Positions 1 to 10,954 of a stretch of DNA of 64,000 nucleotides are shown here, in pieces. The notes beneath the pieces were generated by a model that worked only from the letters and a program-made list of their open reading frames with translations, searched no databases and was not told where the DNA came from. The stretch covers positions 21,745,963 to 21,809,962 of the forward strand of contig JBCFYV010002255.1 of the NCBI GenBank assembly GCA_039000515.1, in the 5' to 3' direction. Position numbers and translations under genes: made by a program. The stretch comes from Timema cristinae (lineage: Eukaryota > Arthropoda > Insecta > Phasmatodea > Timematidae). Numbering within the stretch: the stretch's first letter is position 1; every line of letters starts with the position of its first letter.

Positions 1-29
1 TTTATAATATGGCATGCTATTCATCAGGT

Positions 30-235
30 CTATCAGCATGTAATTTACACTAATAGAGTAGTGCTTAGGAAAGCTGAATTTGTATAAAATTTGCTCACCT
101 TTTCGTGGAAGGAGAGTGGAAAAACCATCAGGAAAACCCTCTCAGAATAACTGAGCAGGATTAAAACCCTGACCTCTCCATCACTGACAAATTAGACTAG
201 GTTAGCCTCTCATTTAGTTTACGTGCCTTCTGGTT
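30..235 (-). mobile_element. Decayed SINE-B/C-like copy
   Basis: The order of weakly conserved blocks matches the SINE-B/C body read in reverse: a coding-like purine block, then TCGTGGAAGGAGAGTGGAAA, then AACCCTGACCTCTCC where the B box would lie. The tRNA-like head is too diverged to classify. Recognised only by comparison with the clean copies elsewhere in this window. Confidence 0.45.
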
Positions 236-581
236 CGGGTAGTATTAAAATAATTTACCAGACGGTTTAAGACTTTGTTGTGTCTAAGAGTGTTGCCATT
301 TTTTAAACTGTACCTGTGATATGTTCTAATCAATCGATAGAACCCTTATCGATCAGGTATAAACGAAAATAAATTCTCATTTGAGATATAGAATAAGTGC
401 CCATTTGTGATTGCTCAAATGAAAAGCACATATCACAGGTATAGTTTTAAAAATACTCTGCTTACCTTGGCAACACACTAAGACACGCCAATGGTTTAAA
501 AACAGTTTTCTTGACACTCCCAAAAGTTGCTACGGTCCAATTTTCATAGTAAGGGTATTATATTACAGCTATAAACTAAAT

Positions 582-648
582 CAAATCTACTTTCACGTAT
601 TCATACGTCAAGTCCTAGATATGCAGCTTTCAATTTTGATGGATACTA
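582..648 (+). repeat. R75 short dispersed repeat, copy 1
   Basis: One of six copies of a roughly 70-bp sequence built around CTAGATCTACTTTCACGTAT followed by CATACGTCAAGTC and a CAATTTGAT-like end. The core has the imperfect palindrome ACGTATNCATACGT. No terminal repeats or duplications could be defined, so the element type is unknown. Confidence 0.5.
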
Positions 649-649
649 A

Positions 650-1276
650 CGTATATATGTATAGTACTCAACCAGAGGGTTGGTTGAATTCTCAACAGTT
701 TCACTGTCAGTTGTAAAGCCTATGCAGCACTCAAGAGGCGTATTAGGGAAATAAGGAGTGAGATAGTTTCCCGTTGCTTTCCTCACTGAGCTAGAAGGTA
801 CTATTGCACATCAGTCTGCCAAGTCACCAACTGATCCTACAAACAACACCTTCACTCCATTCATCACAAAGACTGGCTGTATATTGAATTTTATTACTAG
901 TATCGTTCATACTCCTGCACTTTCATAATTGTCAAAGCCACAAGTGAGACTGAGAAAGATCAATGAAATAACAACTTGTTTTAGTTCATACCAGAATATA
1001 TCAGGCATTGTAACAACTCTGAATAGAGAGGGCAGTGATATTATAAATGCCTATAAGATATCTTTAGTAAAAGAAAAAAATTTTATAAGTTTTGACCACA
1101 AAATGATTATTTTTCTAAAAGGGTCGTCCTATGAGAACTGAACTTTAGATCCACTCCAATGCATTTATTAACCATGATTTGCAACTCTACCTTTTGACAT
1201 ATGATGTCAATAAAAATTACGTCTTGTAGATTTTGGTCAGTGTCATTTATCCTACTATCGTTTTTATTACACTGTG
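650..1276. other. Unassigned stretch
   Basis: No repeat family, exon or RNA gene recognised. The 70-codon open frame near 929 has no recognisable motif and AT-rich codons, so it is not called as a gene. Confidence 0.4.
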
Positions 1277-1280
1277 TTAA

Positions 1281-1806
1281 AGCAATTGGCCCTTTTCATT
1301 TGTCGTGGAAATGCAGAGCCATGGAACAAACGGTTATCTTCAAGAATTTTTATTGTTTTGCAATTTTATTTTCAGAAACGGTTTGTTCAAGAATAGAAGC
1401 ATGTAGATTAATCCATACTTTTTATATTCACACCTCCTCTATAATTTTAAGCGTAATCAAATATTGATAAAATTGAAAATTTTCAATAAAAAACTGCGGC
1501 TTCAGAATAAAAAATAAGAAAATGTAACAATTAATAAACATCGAAACATTATCTTAGAATGGGTGTTGAAAATATTAACATAAAAATTTCACTCGTTCTC
1601 AAGAAAAATTATGTTTCCAAACGTAGGATTTTACTGCAAGACCTGTCCGGTAGCTAGCGCCATCTACTGTTTCCGTGATCCATATGTTATTGTTGGCGCG
1701 GAAGGATACTTTGGTCGGTTGTGTAGCCATGCCACGCCTTTCACCCTCCCACCCACCATCCCACAAAATAGGTCTTAGACTTGCACCCGGCAGGGCTAAG
1801 GGCCCT
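1281..1806 (+). mobile_element. MITE-A, copy 1 (TTAA-type non-autonomous DNA element)
   Basis: About 526 bp matching three other copies along its full length, from the AATTGGCCCTTTTCATTTG left end to the AGGGCTAAGGGCCCT right end. The left end is preceded by TTAA (1277-1280). The expected TTAA on the right has decayed (TAGA). It carries no coding capacity: the open frames on both strands are short and are not conserved among copies. This is the most diverged copy at its right end and the only one whose host sequence is not itself a recognised repeat. Confidence 0.8.
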
Positions 1807-1963
1807 AGAGTTTCTTCAAGACGCGTGCATGCTATACGCGTATAATTGATGATGTAATTAATCTGTGCTGCCCACATGTGTTTGTCTGCCACCCGCCCGT
1901 ATGAATGAGGAAGGTCCTGTGTCGGTTACCCTGGAGTTCTGGGTCCATATAAGGATGTGCTAG

Positions 1964-2000
1964 ATGTGTGTATGTGTATGCGTATGTGTATGTGTATGGT
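1964..2000 (+). repeat. TATGTG simple repeat
   Basis: Short run of TATGTG/TGTATG hexamers with few interruptions. The rest of 1810-2148 shows nothing recognisable. Confidence 0.8.
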
Positions 2001-2148
2001 GTAAAGTTCCCTAGACTATATATGCGTTCGTGTACAGTACATTATGTTCCAATAAAATGGTAGTATGGCACCGTGGAAACGAGGGTTTATTACATTAGAA
2101 ACAGTGGCTTTTAATTAGAACGGCTTTATCTGACAGAGAGAAAATGTA

Positions 2149-2218
2149 CTAGATCTTATTTGACGTGTTCATACGTTAAGTCACGAGATATTTATATATA
2201 TATCACTTTTGATCAATG
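2149..2218 (+). repeat. R75 short dispersed repeat, copy 2
   Basis: Matches the R75 core with GTTCATACGTTAAGTCACG in place of the commoner ATTCATACGTCAAGTCATG, and ends with the shared GATCAATG. More diverged than the copy near 20.5 kb. Confidence 0.5.
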
Positions 2219-2404
2219 TTTTCAACTATTATAAAATAACAATAATAAAATGTTAAAATATTATTAAGTCTAGCCATGAAAAAATATGTTTATATTTTTC
2301 TAAATATACCTTTTCAATTAAAATTGAATTATAGCTTATTTTCACTAAACATTATTACTTTCATATGTTAATTTTATCTGGAGCTTACACTTATATAAGT
2401 ATAC

Positions 2405-2590
2405 AGGATGAATAAGTAAATTGCAACATAGCTCGTAATGTACGAGAACATTGGAAAACCAATTTGGAAATGACAAGGCAAAAAACTCATTCCTTGTGGA
2501 CCCAGCCGGTAATCAAACCTAATTGCGACCTCTCAGGTCAGAGTTGAGCACATTAGCTACCCAAAGTTGGTGGAGCTCTGGCCTAAGACA
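2405..2590 (-). mobile_element. Decayed SINE-B-like copy
   Basis: Contains, in reverse, the body block ending at GGACCCAGCCGGTAATCAAA (degenerate B-box area) and a head-like GTTGAGCACATTAGCTACCC, corresponding to the SINE-B head in reverse. Heavily mutated and without clear target duplications. Confidence 0.4.
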
Positions 2591-2599
2591 TTAGACTCA

Positions 2600-3355
2600 C
2601 GTTGTCTTTAGTTTCTGGCTTAAAACAGAGCTTGAGTTTCAAATATCATCTGGGTTCACTGGAGTGTGTGAGGGGCTCTCCAAATGTGGATTAGCACTAT
2701 AGCTTTCCCTACCTTTTCCAAGTTAATGGGGGTGTCCTCTCTCTAAAATACTTTCATTTGCCCCTCACCTGGTTACCCAAGTAACCTGATCTATAACAGC
2801 TCCCGATTACTTCCTCTGGGGCAGACATAGACGAATATGGGCAAGCTCTAATGCACCCTGAAGAGGAGCAAGAGAACAAATTCCACCGTGTACCGACCAA
2901 TTGGTCACGCCATGATGATCAACTTGACCTGTAGAGGTGGGTTGCTACCTGTGTTGAATAATTCTGAAACAAGACAAATACATATTATTATTAGTAATGG
3001 AAATAAAATGTTTCAAATCGAACAAGGGTTTCTAGAGATATATCCGGGGGCACTATTCTATGGTGGGAGGGGAGGGAGTATGGGAGGAGGTCAGCCTCCC
3101 TCTGCCCACTGTTTTACACATCTATATTATCCAAGCAGGGCTTTGGGATATCTTTGGAACCCGCCAGGGTCAATGACGTAGTTCCCAAGCATATGGATAA
3201 CAGGATTGGATTGGATTGGGATACTTGAAGTCTAAAGTAAGTGTTAGCAAACCTCGCACAATAATGGAGTTTAAACAACGCATCACTTAGAAACCTAAGT
3301 AAACGGGATGAGATATGTACATTTTCACGTCATTATTATAATCATGTATATGTCA
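2600..3355. other. Unassigned stretch with a possible decayed SINE at its left
   Basis: 2600-2880 vaguely follows the SINE-C body (a GGGTTCACTGGAGTG block, then TCTCTCTAAAAT) but is too diverged to assign. 3040-3180 is locally G-rich (GGTGGGAGGGGAGGGAG) and unexplained. The 97-codon open frame at 2888-3181 has no recognised motif. Confidence 0.35.
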
Positions 3356-3361
3356 TCAGAA

Positions 3362-3653
3362 TTATTATTATTATTAGCACCGAGTCTTACTACCCATTCG
3401 GGTTATACGCACTTAAGCTAATGTGTAATGGTAGGGTGATTGTGAGATGAAATGGAGGACCTACAGTTTAACGTGGGATCCGAACCACAGTGGAGGCCTG
3501 GCATTCCACACATTCATAAGTTGTGATTAATACACGTCTGGTCAGAGGTGAGGGAAGGGTTTGGTAATCAGATAAATCTGTGCCGGGACCGATAATAGAA
3601 CCCCAGTCCCAAGCACAGAAGTCCGACACCTTACCCCTAGACCACCAGGTCAC
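3362..3653 (-). mobile_element. SINE-A copy 1 (A2 subfamily)
   Basis: Full-length tRNA-derived SINE in reverse. On the minus strand it begins GTGACCTGGTGGTCTAGGGG (A-box region), carries a diverged B box, and ends in the 3' domain with GGGTAGTAAGAC followed by a TAA tail. It contains the longer A2 internal segment (TTGTGATTAATACACG in plus-strand reading). Non-coding and Pol III-type by design. The second promoter box is too mutated for activity to be likely. Confidence 0.9.
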
Positions 3654-3834
3654 GTCATCATCGGAGCCCACTAAAACGAACGGTAGGCCTACGATGTAAT
3701 CAACGTAAGTTTCCACACATTATGGCTCAGTCCATGAAAATAAAAATGGTGACCCTTGGTGGGAAGTAATTGAGGACAACTGGTTTAACGCGTCACTCTC
3801 GCAAAGGACCAAACTACTTATGATGGGGAGATAT

Positions 3835-4027
3835 TTACTCTAATGGGATAAGGATCAGGAAGGGAGCATTTTAGAGGTAATCTACCCTCATTACCCTAAA
3901 AGGACATTGGGAAACAATTTCGGAAACTCCCTTCAGTAGACCCGACCAGTATTCGAACCCCGATCTCCCAGTCATCGTCAAGCAAGTCTAGCAAGAGAGC
4001 GATACTTAAGAGGCCATTCGGCCACTG
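3835..4027 (-). mobile_element. SINE-C2 copy
   Basis: Reverse copy: the plus strand shows the body block TTTTAGAGGTAATCTACCC, then GACCCGACCAGTATTCGAAC (B box in reverse) and GGCCATTCGGCCACTG (head in reverse). The 3' tail is missing. A fragment resembling a forward SINE-C head (GCGTCACTCTCGCAA, 3790-3804) lies just upstream, so two SINE-C pieces abut head to head. Confidence 0.75.
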
Positions 4028-4054
4028 TATTGGGTGATTTTTTTTAATTGGGTT

Positions 4055-4283
4055 TAGTATCCGTTCAGGTTGTACATCTATATACTAACTACACTAATGT
4101 GTTAATAATGATAGTTGAATTTAGAGGAAGTATACCTGAATTATCATAGCGGAAGAGTGTAAAACCATTCTGGAAAAAAACACCTGTAATACACCTGACA
4201 TAAATTGAGCCCTGATATCCCCGTCTTAGGCAGTCTAGCCAATGGCAAGAGTAGCGCCTTATTCCATGCGGCCCCCGAAGCGG
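4055..4283 (-). mobile_element. SINE-C1 copy
   Basis: Reverse copy with the 3' domain (TCCGTTCAGGTTGTAC), body, degenerate B box and head ending CCCCGAAGCGG. It follows another SINE-C piece directly, making a cluster of three SINE-C fragments in about 500 bp. Confidence 0.7.
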
Positions 4284-4860
4284 AAGATCTCATGTTCATT
4301 CTCGTGACATTCCTAATGTAGAATTTGTGCGGTGGATGCACTAGTGATTATGTTAATGAGACGGTGGGATGGCGCCATGATTCAAACAATACCTCCAAAC
4401 GAAAGCGCTTTATTTGGGCCGAACCAACTTACAAAATGTTCTGTAACAAAGAGAGCTCATTTCTTCTGGCGCTTGTACGGATATAGTGTTGGATGTTGTT
4501 CATTTTCGTGTAAGGTCATATATAATTACATATATCTATAAACAGCTTGAGCAATCAAAGTTAGATGTAAGCATTTTGTGACCTTTCAATGTTTATATGT
4601 GCCTTGTGTTAAACAAACCACCAAATAAATCTACTTCTTTGATTATAACATTAATAATCCTTGTTTTAGACTTACTACTTAAAAACATACCAATTTGAGC
4701 TAATAATTAATAGTCCTTGTGTTAAACGTACAACCAAAAGAAACCTACACGTTTGAGTATACCATTAATAGTACATTTGTTAAAAAATATCTTAAAAAAT
4801 ATATTATAAGCTACATGTACGCATGGATATTAGTAAAATAAGAACCAGATAAAAGTACAA
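4284..4860. other. Unassigned AT-rich stretch
   Basis: No recognisable element. A weak internal repetition of AATAGTCCTTGTGTTAAAC-like phrases occurs at about 4600-4790, suggesting an old local tandem duplication. Confidence 0.35.
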
Positions 4861-4863
4861 TTT

Positions 4864-4882
4864 AATAATAATAATAATAATA

Positions 4883-4927
<45 letters not shown>
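4864..4927 (+). repeat. TAA microsatellite
   Basis: About 20 uninterrupted or near-uninterrupted TAA units. Read in reverse it produces an artefactual tyrosine/isoleucine-rich open frame. Unlike other TAA tracts here it is not attached to a recognisable SINE 3' end. Confidence 0.95.
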
Positions 4928-4928
<1 letters not shown>

Positions 4929-4954
4929 GGGACCCATCCAGACTACTGGAATAC

Positions 4955-5555
4955 AGACTAATAGAATCCTTTACAGCTTTAATGTAATTTCCAATCCTGA
5001 ATGCAGGAATGTGTATTTTACAATCAAACATGCAAAGAGGATACAAAGTTCAATGCCTACATTATCTTCTCATCCCGACAAACTGTGTATTTTGAAAATA
5101 TATATTTGAGTATCTAAGCATTTATAAAATCTCGATAGTTTTTAAGAATATACTTCTTCAAGATACGAGTGTGATTAAAAACGACTCAAAAAGCTTTAAA
5201 GATTACTATAAATTCATGCCAACTAAGAAAATATGATCAAAATGTAAAAAATTAAGAGAAAAAAAATCCATAGCCAGACGATCATGAACATAATAATTTA
5301 TGTACGCATGAGTACAATTATTTATAAAGCTCTAAAGATTAATAAAAATTTATACAAACTAAGAAAATATAATTATAAAAATTTATATTTAATAAAATGA
5401 ACATATAATGACGTAGGAAAAAAAATTCATAACCAGAGGATCACGAATATAATTTATGTACGCATGAGTATTGTTTATGATATTCAAAAGAGAGAAAAAA
5501 TTGACATGTCATTAAATTACGGGTCTTGAATATAAGATAGGTTCACAGTGTAATC
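4955..5555 (+). repeat. Repeat H, copy 1, with an internal 140-bp tandem duplication
   Basis: Shares an ordered series of blocks with 17690-18110: GGAATGTGTATTTTA, ACATTATCTTCT, AGATCATGAAC-like, TTATGTA, GACATGTCA and a GGGCCTTG-like end. Within it, 5185-5315 and 5327-5475 are two diverged tandem copies of about 140 bp sharing CTAAGAAAATAT and TTTATGTACGCATGAGTA. Identity of the element is unknown; no coding sequence. Confidence 0.6.
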
Positions 5556-5559
5556 CATC

Positions 5560-6025
5560 ACGGTAAGACTGCTACCTTTCAGGGTAAATGGAGTGTACCT
5601 TTATATTATAAGTCAAATGAACAAATTACTTGTATGATAACTAAGCGTAAAGTTACTAAACATATGGGTTATCAGCTGTAGCCAGTACTTTAGTTGAGAT
5701 AACATTTCTTAACTTTTCAAGGTTTCATCCATCTAGTAATCGTGTGGGTGTCAGGGAAATTATACCCGTGTAATTTATACACTAGGTCATTCAGATTGAA
5801 TCGTTTCCATCATGGCGGCGGCCCTTGTTGGGCCCCACACACGTATCCTATAATATTAAAATATCCATCAGATAATATTTGTCAACACTTAAACTTTAAG
5901 TGAGAACATGTTTATTCACAGATACAAGTGTACATTCATATTTTTTAATAGGAGGGTACCTTTAGATAATACAGACCTATTTTTGTATGGCCAAGATTTA
6001 TATCATTTTAATTAGTGTTGCTACC
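5560..6025. other. Unassigned stretch
   Basis: No element recognised. A short GC-rich block (ATCATGGCGGCGGCCC, 5810-5825) stands out against the AT-rich background, but no open frame of use follows it. Confidence 0.4.
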
Positions 6026-6027
6026 CA

Positions 6028-6812
6028 CTCTCTTTCAACAAGATCAAAGGTTTCACTCTCCCATCAGACTGGGCTGCCTATATCGGGGAGGTTGGGGTTT
6101 TAAACCCAGTCGGGTGTACTAAGGGTGGTCTTTCTTAAGGCCCTTGGCCTTGTCGAGTGCAAGTCTAAAACCTATTTTGTGGGAATATGGGTGGGAGGGT
6201 GAAAGGCATGGCATGGCTTCACAAACAACCAAAGTATTCTTCCACGCCAACAAGAACAGATGGATCATGAAAACCGTAGATGGTACTAGCTACCGGACAG
6301 AGCCAGCAGAAAAATCATACGTTTTGAAATGTCAGTTTTCTCGAGAACGAGTGAAATGTTTATGTTAATATTTTCAACATTCCTTCTAAGATAATGTGTC
6401 ATTGTTTATTATTTGTTATATTTTCTTATTTTTTGTTATGAAACCGGTAGTTCTCTTTTGAAAAAAAAAATGTAAATATTTTCAATATTTTATCACTGTT
6501 AAAGTTATAGAGGAGGTGAGTATATAAAAAGTATAACTTAATAAACATGCTTCTATTCTTGAACAAACCGTTTGCAAAAAGAAAATGGCGAAACAATAAA
6601 AATTCTTGAAGATAACCATTTGTTCTCGTGGCTCTACATTTATACGCCAAATTAAAAGGGCCAATCGCCTTAAATGGTATTTCAATATCTTTTCACGCAA
6701 AATGCGAGTACACTTCTTCTAAATGTATCCTTCTTGATTCCTAGCACATTAGCTTAATTATTGCACATGAGTATGGCCTGAACGGGCAGTAAGACGAGAT
6801 GCTAGAAAGAAA
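6028..6812 (+). mobile_element. SINE-C1 copy split by MITE-A
   Basis: Forward SINE-C in two parts. 6028-6134 carries the head and a degenerate B box up to GGGTGTACTAAGGGTGGTC. The second part, from about 6674 to 6812, resumes with ATGGTATTTCAATATCTTTT, the ACGCAAAATGCGAGTACACT block, and the 3' domain CCTGAACGGGCAGTAAGAC. Removing the intervening MITE-A and one TTAA restores a continuous SINE, which shows the SINE was there first. Confidence 0.85.
6139..6669 (-). mobile_element. MITE-A copy 2, inserted in a SINE-C
   Basis: 531 bp, reverse relative to copy 1, bounded by GGCCCTTGGCC on the left and GGGCCAATCGCC on the right. TTAA is present on both sides (6135-6138 and 6670-6673), and only one TTAA is needed to rebuild the SINE, so this is a true target-site duplication. 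The open frames inside (6144-6368 +, 6426-6700 -) are non-coding by comparison with other copies. Confidence 0.9.
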
Positions 6813-7009
6813 AAAGGTGTTGCTTAAAGTATTACTACTATATATCTGAAGTTACAGGTGTAGGACACATGACTTCACTTATTAATACATGAAAGTATAT
6901 CTAGTTTTCTAAGCTGTTAAACAACTATATTTCTATTTAAAAAAACGTGACTTAGCTATTATTATTTATTTTTATCACCATTATTTATTTTTATCACCAT
7001 ATCTTATAA

Positions 7010-7227
7010 TTTTTCAGGCTATACTCATATATTATGATCACTTTAATGAGGTAGGGATCTTTTTAGAGCTATTCTTCTTACATTTGCGTGTGAAAATATT
7101 TGGAAAAAAATTATGTAAAAACCATCCTGAATTTACTAAACCTGGATTATAATGCTGATATCTTCGTCATCAGCAGGCCAGTCTAACACGAGAGTGATGC
7201 CGTAGACCATTCGGCCATTGAAGCAGG
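7010..7227 (-). mobile_element. SINE-C2 copy
   Basis: Reverse copy lacking part of its 3' end. The plus strand ends with CATTCGGCCATTGAAGCAGG, the reverse of the SINE-C head, preceded by CATCAGCAGGCCAGTCTAAC. The body carries the C2-type ACTTTAATGAGGTAGGGATC. Confidence 0.75.
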
Positions 7228-7414
7228 TAAATGGACCGTAAATGCGTGGGAAAACATGTATGTAACCGATATAATTTAAGATGGTTAGTGAATTAGATAA
7301 TCTAATAAGAACTTACTAAAGATATTTGAGGTGTACTTTATGAACCAATTGAATACAATATTGGTGTATTTTTATCGTTGGGTACGTGGACTAGATTCCA
7401 TGCTCATCTTTTCT

Positions 7415-7530
7415 GGCTTTCCAGAGACGGGGAGGTTGGTTTTAGAATCTCATCCGAGTGTAATGAGGGTAGTTTTTTTCATAAGTACTTTTCAGCTGTA
7501 CCTCAACGCGAATTCGGGTGGATTGCCTCG
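7415..7530 (+). mobile_element. Decayed SINE-C fragment
   Basis: Contains GACGGGGAGGTTGGTTTTAG, a degenerate B-box region, and TGAGGGTAGTTTTTTTCATA, which follow the SINE-C order. Neither end can be fixed. Confidence 0.45.
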
Positions 7531-7539
7531 TGATACCAA

Positions 7540-8820
7540 CATATTCAGCAATATTCCATTAGCTTGATTAAAATGTGCACATCCGTGGGATGGAAATATA
7601 ATACACACTGCCATAATTCCAGAACATACATAGCACCTAGTCCCTAGTCCCTCCCTACTTAGTTAATTAATCACTGTTAGAAGGAATGCTGTGGAGCTTC
7701 AAAAGCAATTTTGGGTGTAGTCAGAGTCGGAAAAAATCGGCAGATTCCAGCCCCAGCTTCAATATTTTTTTAATATTATAATATTATAATATGATAACTA
7801 TATAATATTAATGATTATTTTACTCTCTCTCTCTCTCTCTTTCTCAACTCCTTGAAGAGATAAGTAAGCCTATATATTATGATCCTAAAAAAAAAACTTG
7901 AGTTTCTGATCAATGTTGACGTTTAATGACCACCTAAACAATGCCATCGGTCTGTCTGTCTGTCTGTACCTCAGACTAGAGCCATAAGATATTAATTTAA
8001 CACCTGACATATTACATTTTTTTTAAAAATAATTTCAACAATATTGAATGTCAATATGTAACCTTTAAGCTTATAATTTCGTTGATAAATTATTGGTATC
8101 CCTTCCATAGCCTATAATTAGCAATAATTCTAAAATTATTACATCCAAACAATCAAGAGTGAAAAGTTAAAAACTAATAAATTTGTAAAATAACAGGTAG
8201 GAATTTCAAGTACAAATATGTTGCTAAATTATGATTGAACACAAAATCACTTTCCAATGAAATAATATATGGTTTTTACCGACATTGTCTACAGAACAAA
8301 ATGATTGGTTTTGCTTATGTAAACGCGCATCTAACAGTGTTTGATACATTGTAAATAATCACGTGGGTCTTGAATCGCTAAGAAACTTGTTACACTCATC
8401 GGGCTGTGTTGTAAATATTTCATTTGTCTCTATTAAATTTTCCTCTCGTTTATTTCTCTTACATTTAACCTTTCTCTCATTCCAGTTCTGCAAAACATAA
8501 TTGGATGGATTGAACCGTGATCTCATGCAAGCTACATTGTTATTACGAATATGCAAGTCAATTTACTCTTCACCATCACGGATACCAATTTACTTGTATT
8601 TCTTTAACTGCAGTTAAGTAATGAACAACTTTTTCTTTCTCTGTATTTTGATGTCACGTTTCATTTTCTAATTTGCTGAAGGCAAAGCTTGCAATATTTT
8701 CGGGAAGATTAATTACCATTTTAACTTGAAGTGGAGGCTTGAATATATTTCTATTTCAATCCAATTTTTCCTAGAAAAAACCTTTTCTGACTGATAGAAA
8801 AGTTTTTATTATCACTACGT
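7540..8820. other. Unassigned stretch with simple repeats
   Basis: Contains a CT run (about 7822-7852), a TCTG run (about 7952-7968) and an ATTATAATATTATAATATG block near 7777. No gene or named element recognised. The 65-codon minus-strand frame at 8359-8556 has no motif. Confidence 0.4.
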
Positions 8821-8825
8821 ATTAC

Positions 8826-9026
8826 CACATTTTCAAGCTATAGGTATATATGATAATTATTCTAATGGTGAAGGGATGAAGAAGGAAGCTTTTTAGAGGT
8901 AATAGACCCGAATTTGTGGGAGGGAGAGTGGAAAAACTATTTAGAAAAAAAAAAAAAAACACCTTCACTAGACCCGACCAATATTCAATCTCCAATATCC
9001 TTGTCATCACGATAGTGACGCCTGCT
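8826..9026 (-). mobile_element. SINE-C2 copy, decayed
   Basis: Reverse copy with GCTTTTTAGAGGTAATAGAC, GGGAGGGAGAGTGGAAAAAC, a poly-A expansion and GACCCGACCAATATTC. The head is reduced to CGATAGTGACGCCT. Confidence 0.65.
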
Positions 9027-9049
9027 TATAGAAAAGTTACTAGATCTAC

Positions 9050-9112
9050 TTTCACGTAGCCATACGTCAAGTCATGTGTTCTTCATTTGTGACGTTTGAT
9101 AGCTATCATCAA
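9050..9112 (+). repeat. R75 short dispersed repeat, copy 3
   Basis: Carries CTAGATCTACTTTCACGTAG and CATACGTCAAGTCATGTG, among the best matches to the copy near 20.5 kb. Confidence 0.55.
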
Positions 9113-9139
9113 TATCCCTAAAATAACACTAACAATATA

Positions 9140-9392
9140 TTATTATTATTAGCACCGCGTCTTACTACCCGTTCGGGTTATACGCACTTACGCTAATGTG
9201 TAATGGTAGGGTGATTGGGAGATGAAGAAGACTCAGTTTAACGGAAATCCGAACCACGGTGTGGCTGCATTCCACATACAGACTGTCAGAGGTGAAGGAA
9301 GGTTTGTAATCAGATAAATCTGTGCCGGACCGAGGATGAACCGCCAGCATCACAGAAGTCTGACACCTTACCCCTTGACCACCAGGTCACCC
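9140..9392 (-). mobile_element. SINE-A copy 2
   Basis: Reverse copy, full length but with scattered small deletions. It is flanked by the perfect 11-bp duplication CTAACAATATA (9129-9139 and 9393-9403). The head on the minus strand begins GTGACCTGGTGGTC. Confidence 0.93.
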
Positions 9393-9403
9393 CTAACAAT
9401 ATA

Positions 9404-9779
9404 GAGTAGTAACATGTTATCTATGTTGGCTGCAAAAATGTTATCTTATATTTTATAAAAGGCCTTTCTAATGGAAATTATACTGTAGAATAGTCTCAAT
9501 TGTAGTTATTCGCTTTCTTTTAAAACTGAAATTTTGAAGATGTAAAACAACTTTCTTTGCACCTCTTGGAATAGTGCCTAATTCAGGAACGCCCTGAGAA
9601 CTTAAGCGTTTATGAAGCCATTGATTAAAGGAGCTTCTTTTGACACAAAGTATTTAATTTAAATTAACTTCATTTCTTTTTAATTTTATTAACATAATAT
9701 ATAAACTATATGATGAAAATATGAAAGTTTTATTCCATTAATAACTACATTATTAATATCCCTAAAATTCTTAAAAGCT
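9404..9779. other. Unassigned AT-rich stretch
   Basis: No recognisable element, exon or RNA gene. Confidence 0.4.
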
Positions 9780-9783
9780 TTAT

Positions 9784-10154
9784 GATAAGGATGTTGGGAA
9801 CGCGAGTAAAGGTCAGTGTTTTTTGCAGTTTTTATAGCAAAACTTTTTAAAATTAAAATTTAAAAAATATTTCCACTATACAAACATCTAATTTATTTTA
9901 CTCACATGTTACCTCAACAATTCTTTAATATATTTCAAGGATGTCCTAAAAATTACTGAAACTTTTTCTCTTCATTTAAAAATAATTGTCATCTAATTCC
10001 GCTATGCTCGTGACAATATTTCAACAACTTTTGAAGAAAATTAAACTATGTTTCTATAGGAGAAATATTTTATTTATATTGGCATAATGAAAATAGTTTT
10101 ATCATAAAAACTGCAAAAAAAATTGCTCTTTTCTCTCGTTCCCTACGTCCCACT
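9784..10154. mobile_element. MITE-C copy 1 (long fold-back element)
   Basis: Both ends carry the MITE-C signature: GGGAACGCGAG with CAGTTTTTATAGCAAAA on the left, and its reverse (ATAAAAACTGCAAAA, CTCGTTCCCTACGTCCC) on the right. The arms run inward through an AAATATTT and AATTAAACTATGTTTCTA block, so most of the element can fold on itself. TTAA follows the right end (10155-10158); on the left it has become TTAT. No coding capacity. Confidence 0.8.
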
Positions 10155-10395
10155 TTAAAAAAGTCTAATCCGAAAAATAGTTTTGTTATTAAATTTTTTT
10201 ACAGCGTGAAGACATGCTCTTATAAAAGTGATATAATTGAGCGAAAAGGGAGAGGGGGGCTAAGTGTTGGGGATATGGGACATTTTTTTCCATCTTAACA
10301 CCCCCCCCCCCCTCAAACACACACCACCATCGTGATGGATCCATCATTCATTGCTATAAATATTTTATAAAAACGTGAGCTCACTAACAACCATG

Positions 10396-10518
10396 CCAGG
10401 CCGCCACCGTGGTTCGGATTCCACGTTAAACTGTAGGTCCTCATTTCATCTCACAATCACCCTACCATTACACATTAGCGTAAGTGCGTATAACACGAAC
10501 GGGTAGTAAGACGGGTGC

Positions 10519-10564
<46 letters not shown>
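10396..10564 (+). mobile_element. SINE-A copy 3, 5'-truncated
   Basis: Starts within the body at CCAGGCCGCCACCGTGG and runs to a long TAA tail. Flanked by the perfect 13-bp duplication ACTAACAACCATG (10383-10395 and 10565-10577), so truncation happened at insertion, as expected of LINE-type target-primed reverse transcription. It lacks both Pol III boxes and cannot be autonomously transcribed. Confidence 0.95.
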
Positions 10565-10567
<3 letters not shown>

Positions 10568-10577
10568 AACAACCATG

Positions 10578-10950
10578 AAATATTTTCAGAAAATGCTGTC
10601 TATTTGTTGAGTTTCTTTTTAATTTTAACGTTCAACACAAATGTAATTATAGCTTAATTTAAGGGCTACAGAGACGAAAAGGCTGTTTTTTGACTAGTAT
10701 AGAGAAACTGTGAAAAACTACTTGTGTCAAAATAGTCCCAGTCCACTTAGTGTAAATTTTATCTCTTTGAAAATATGAGATAAAAAAACACAGTTCACTT
10801 TTTCATAATTATATAAAGAGCTCATAATTTTTCCAATAAAAATGTGTATATGCGTTAGAGTCGAGTGTGTGGTCTTAGATATATCATACATGATAAGCTA
10901 GTTTGATCCAAACCTTGTATGAACAGTCAGAGGCATCTGTTTTGTTTTGT
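10578..10950. other. Unassigned stretch
   Basis: No recognisable element or gene. Confidence 0.4.
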
Positions 10951-10954
10951 TGTT

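Noticed and set aside
1599..1892. 97-residue minus-strand open frame
   Set aside because: It lies mostly in MITE-A and is not conserved in the other three copies.
4804..5046. Tyrosine/isoleucine-rich open frame
   Set aside because: It is a TAA microsatellite read on the opposite strand.
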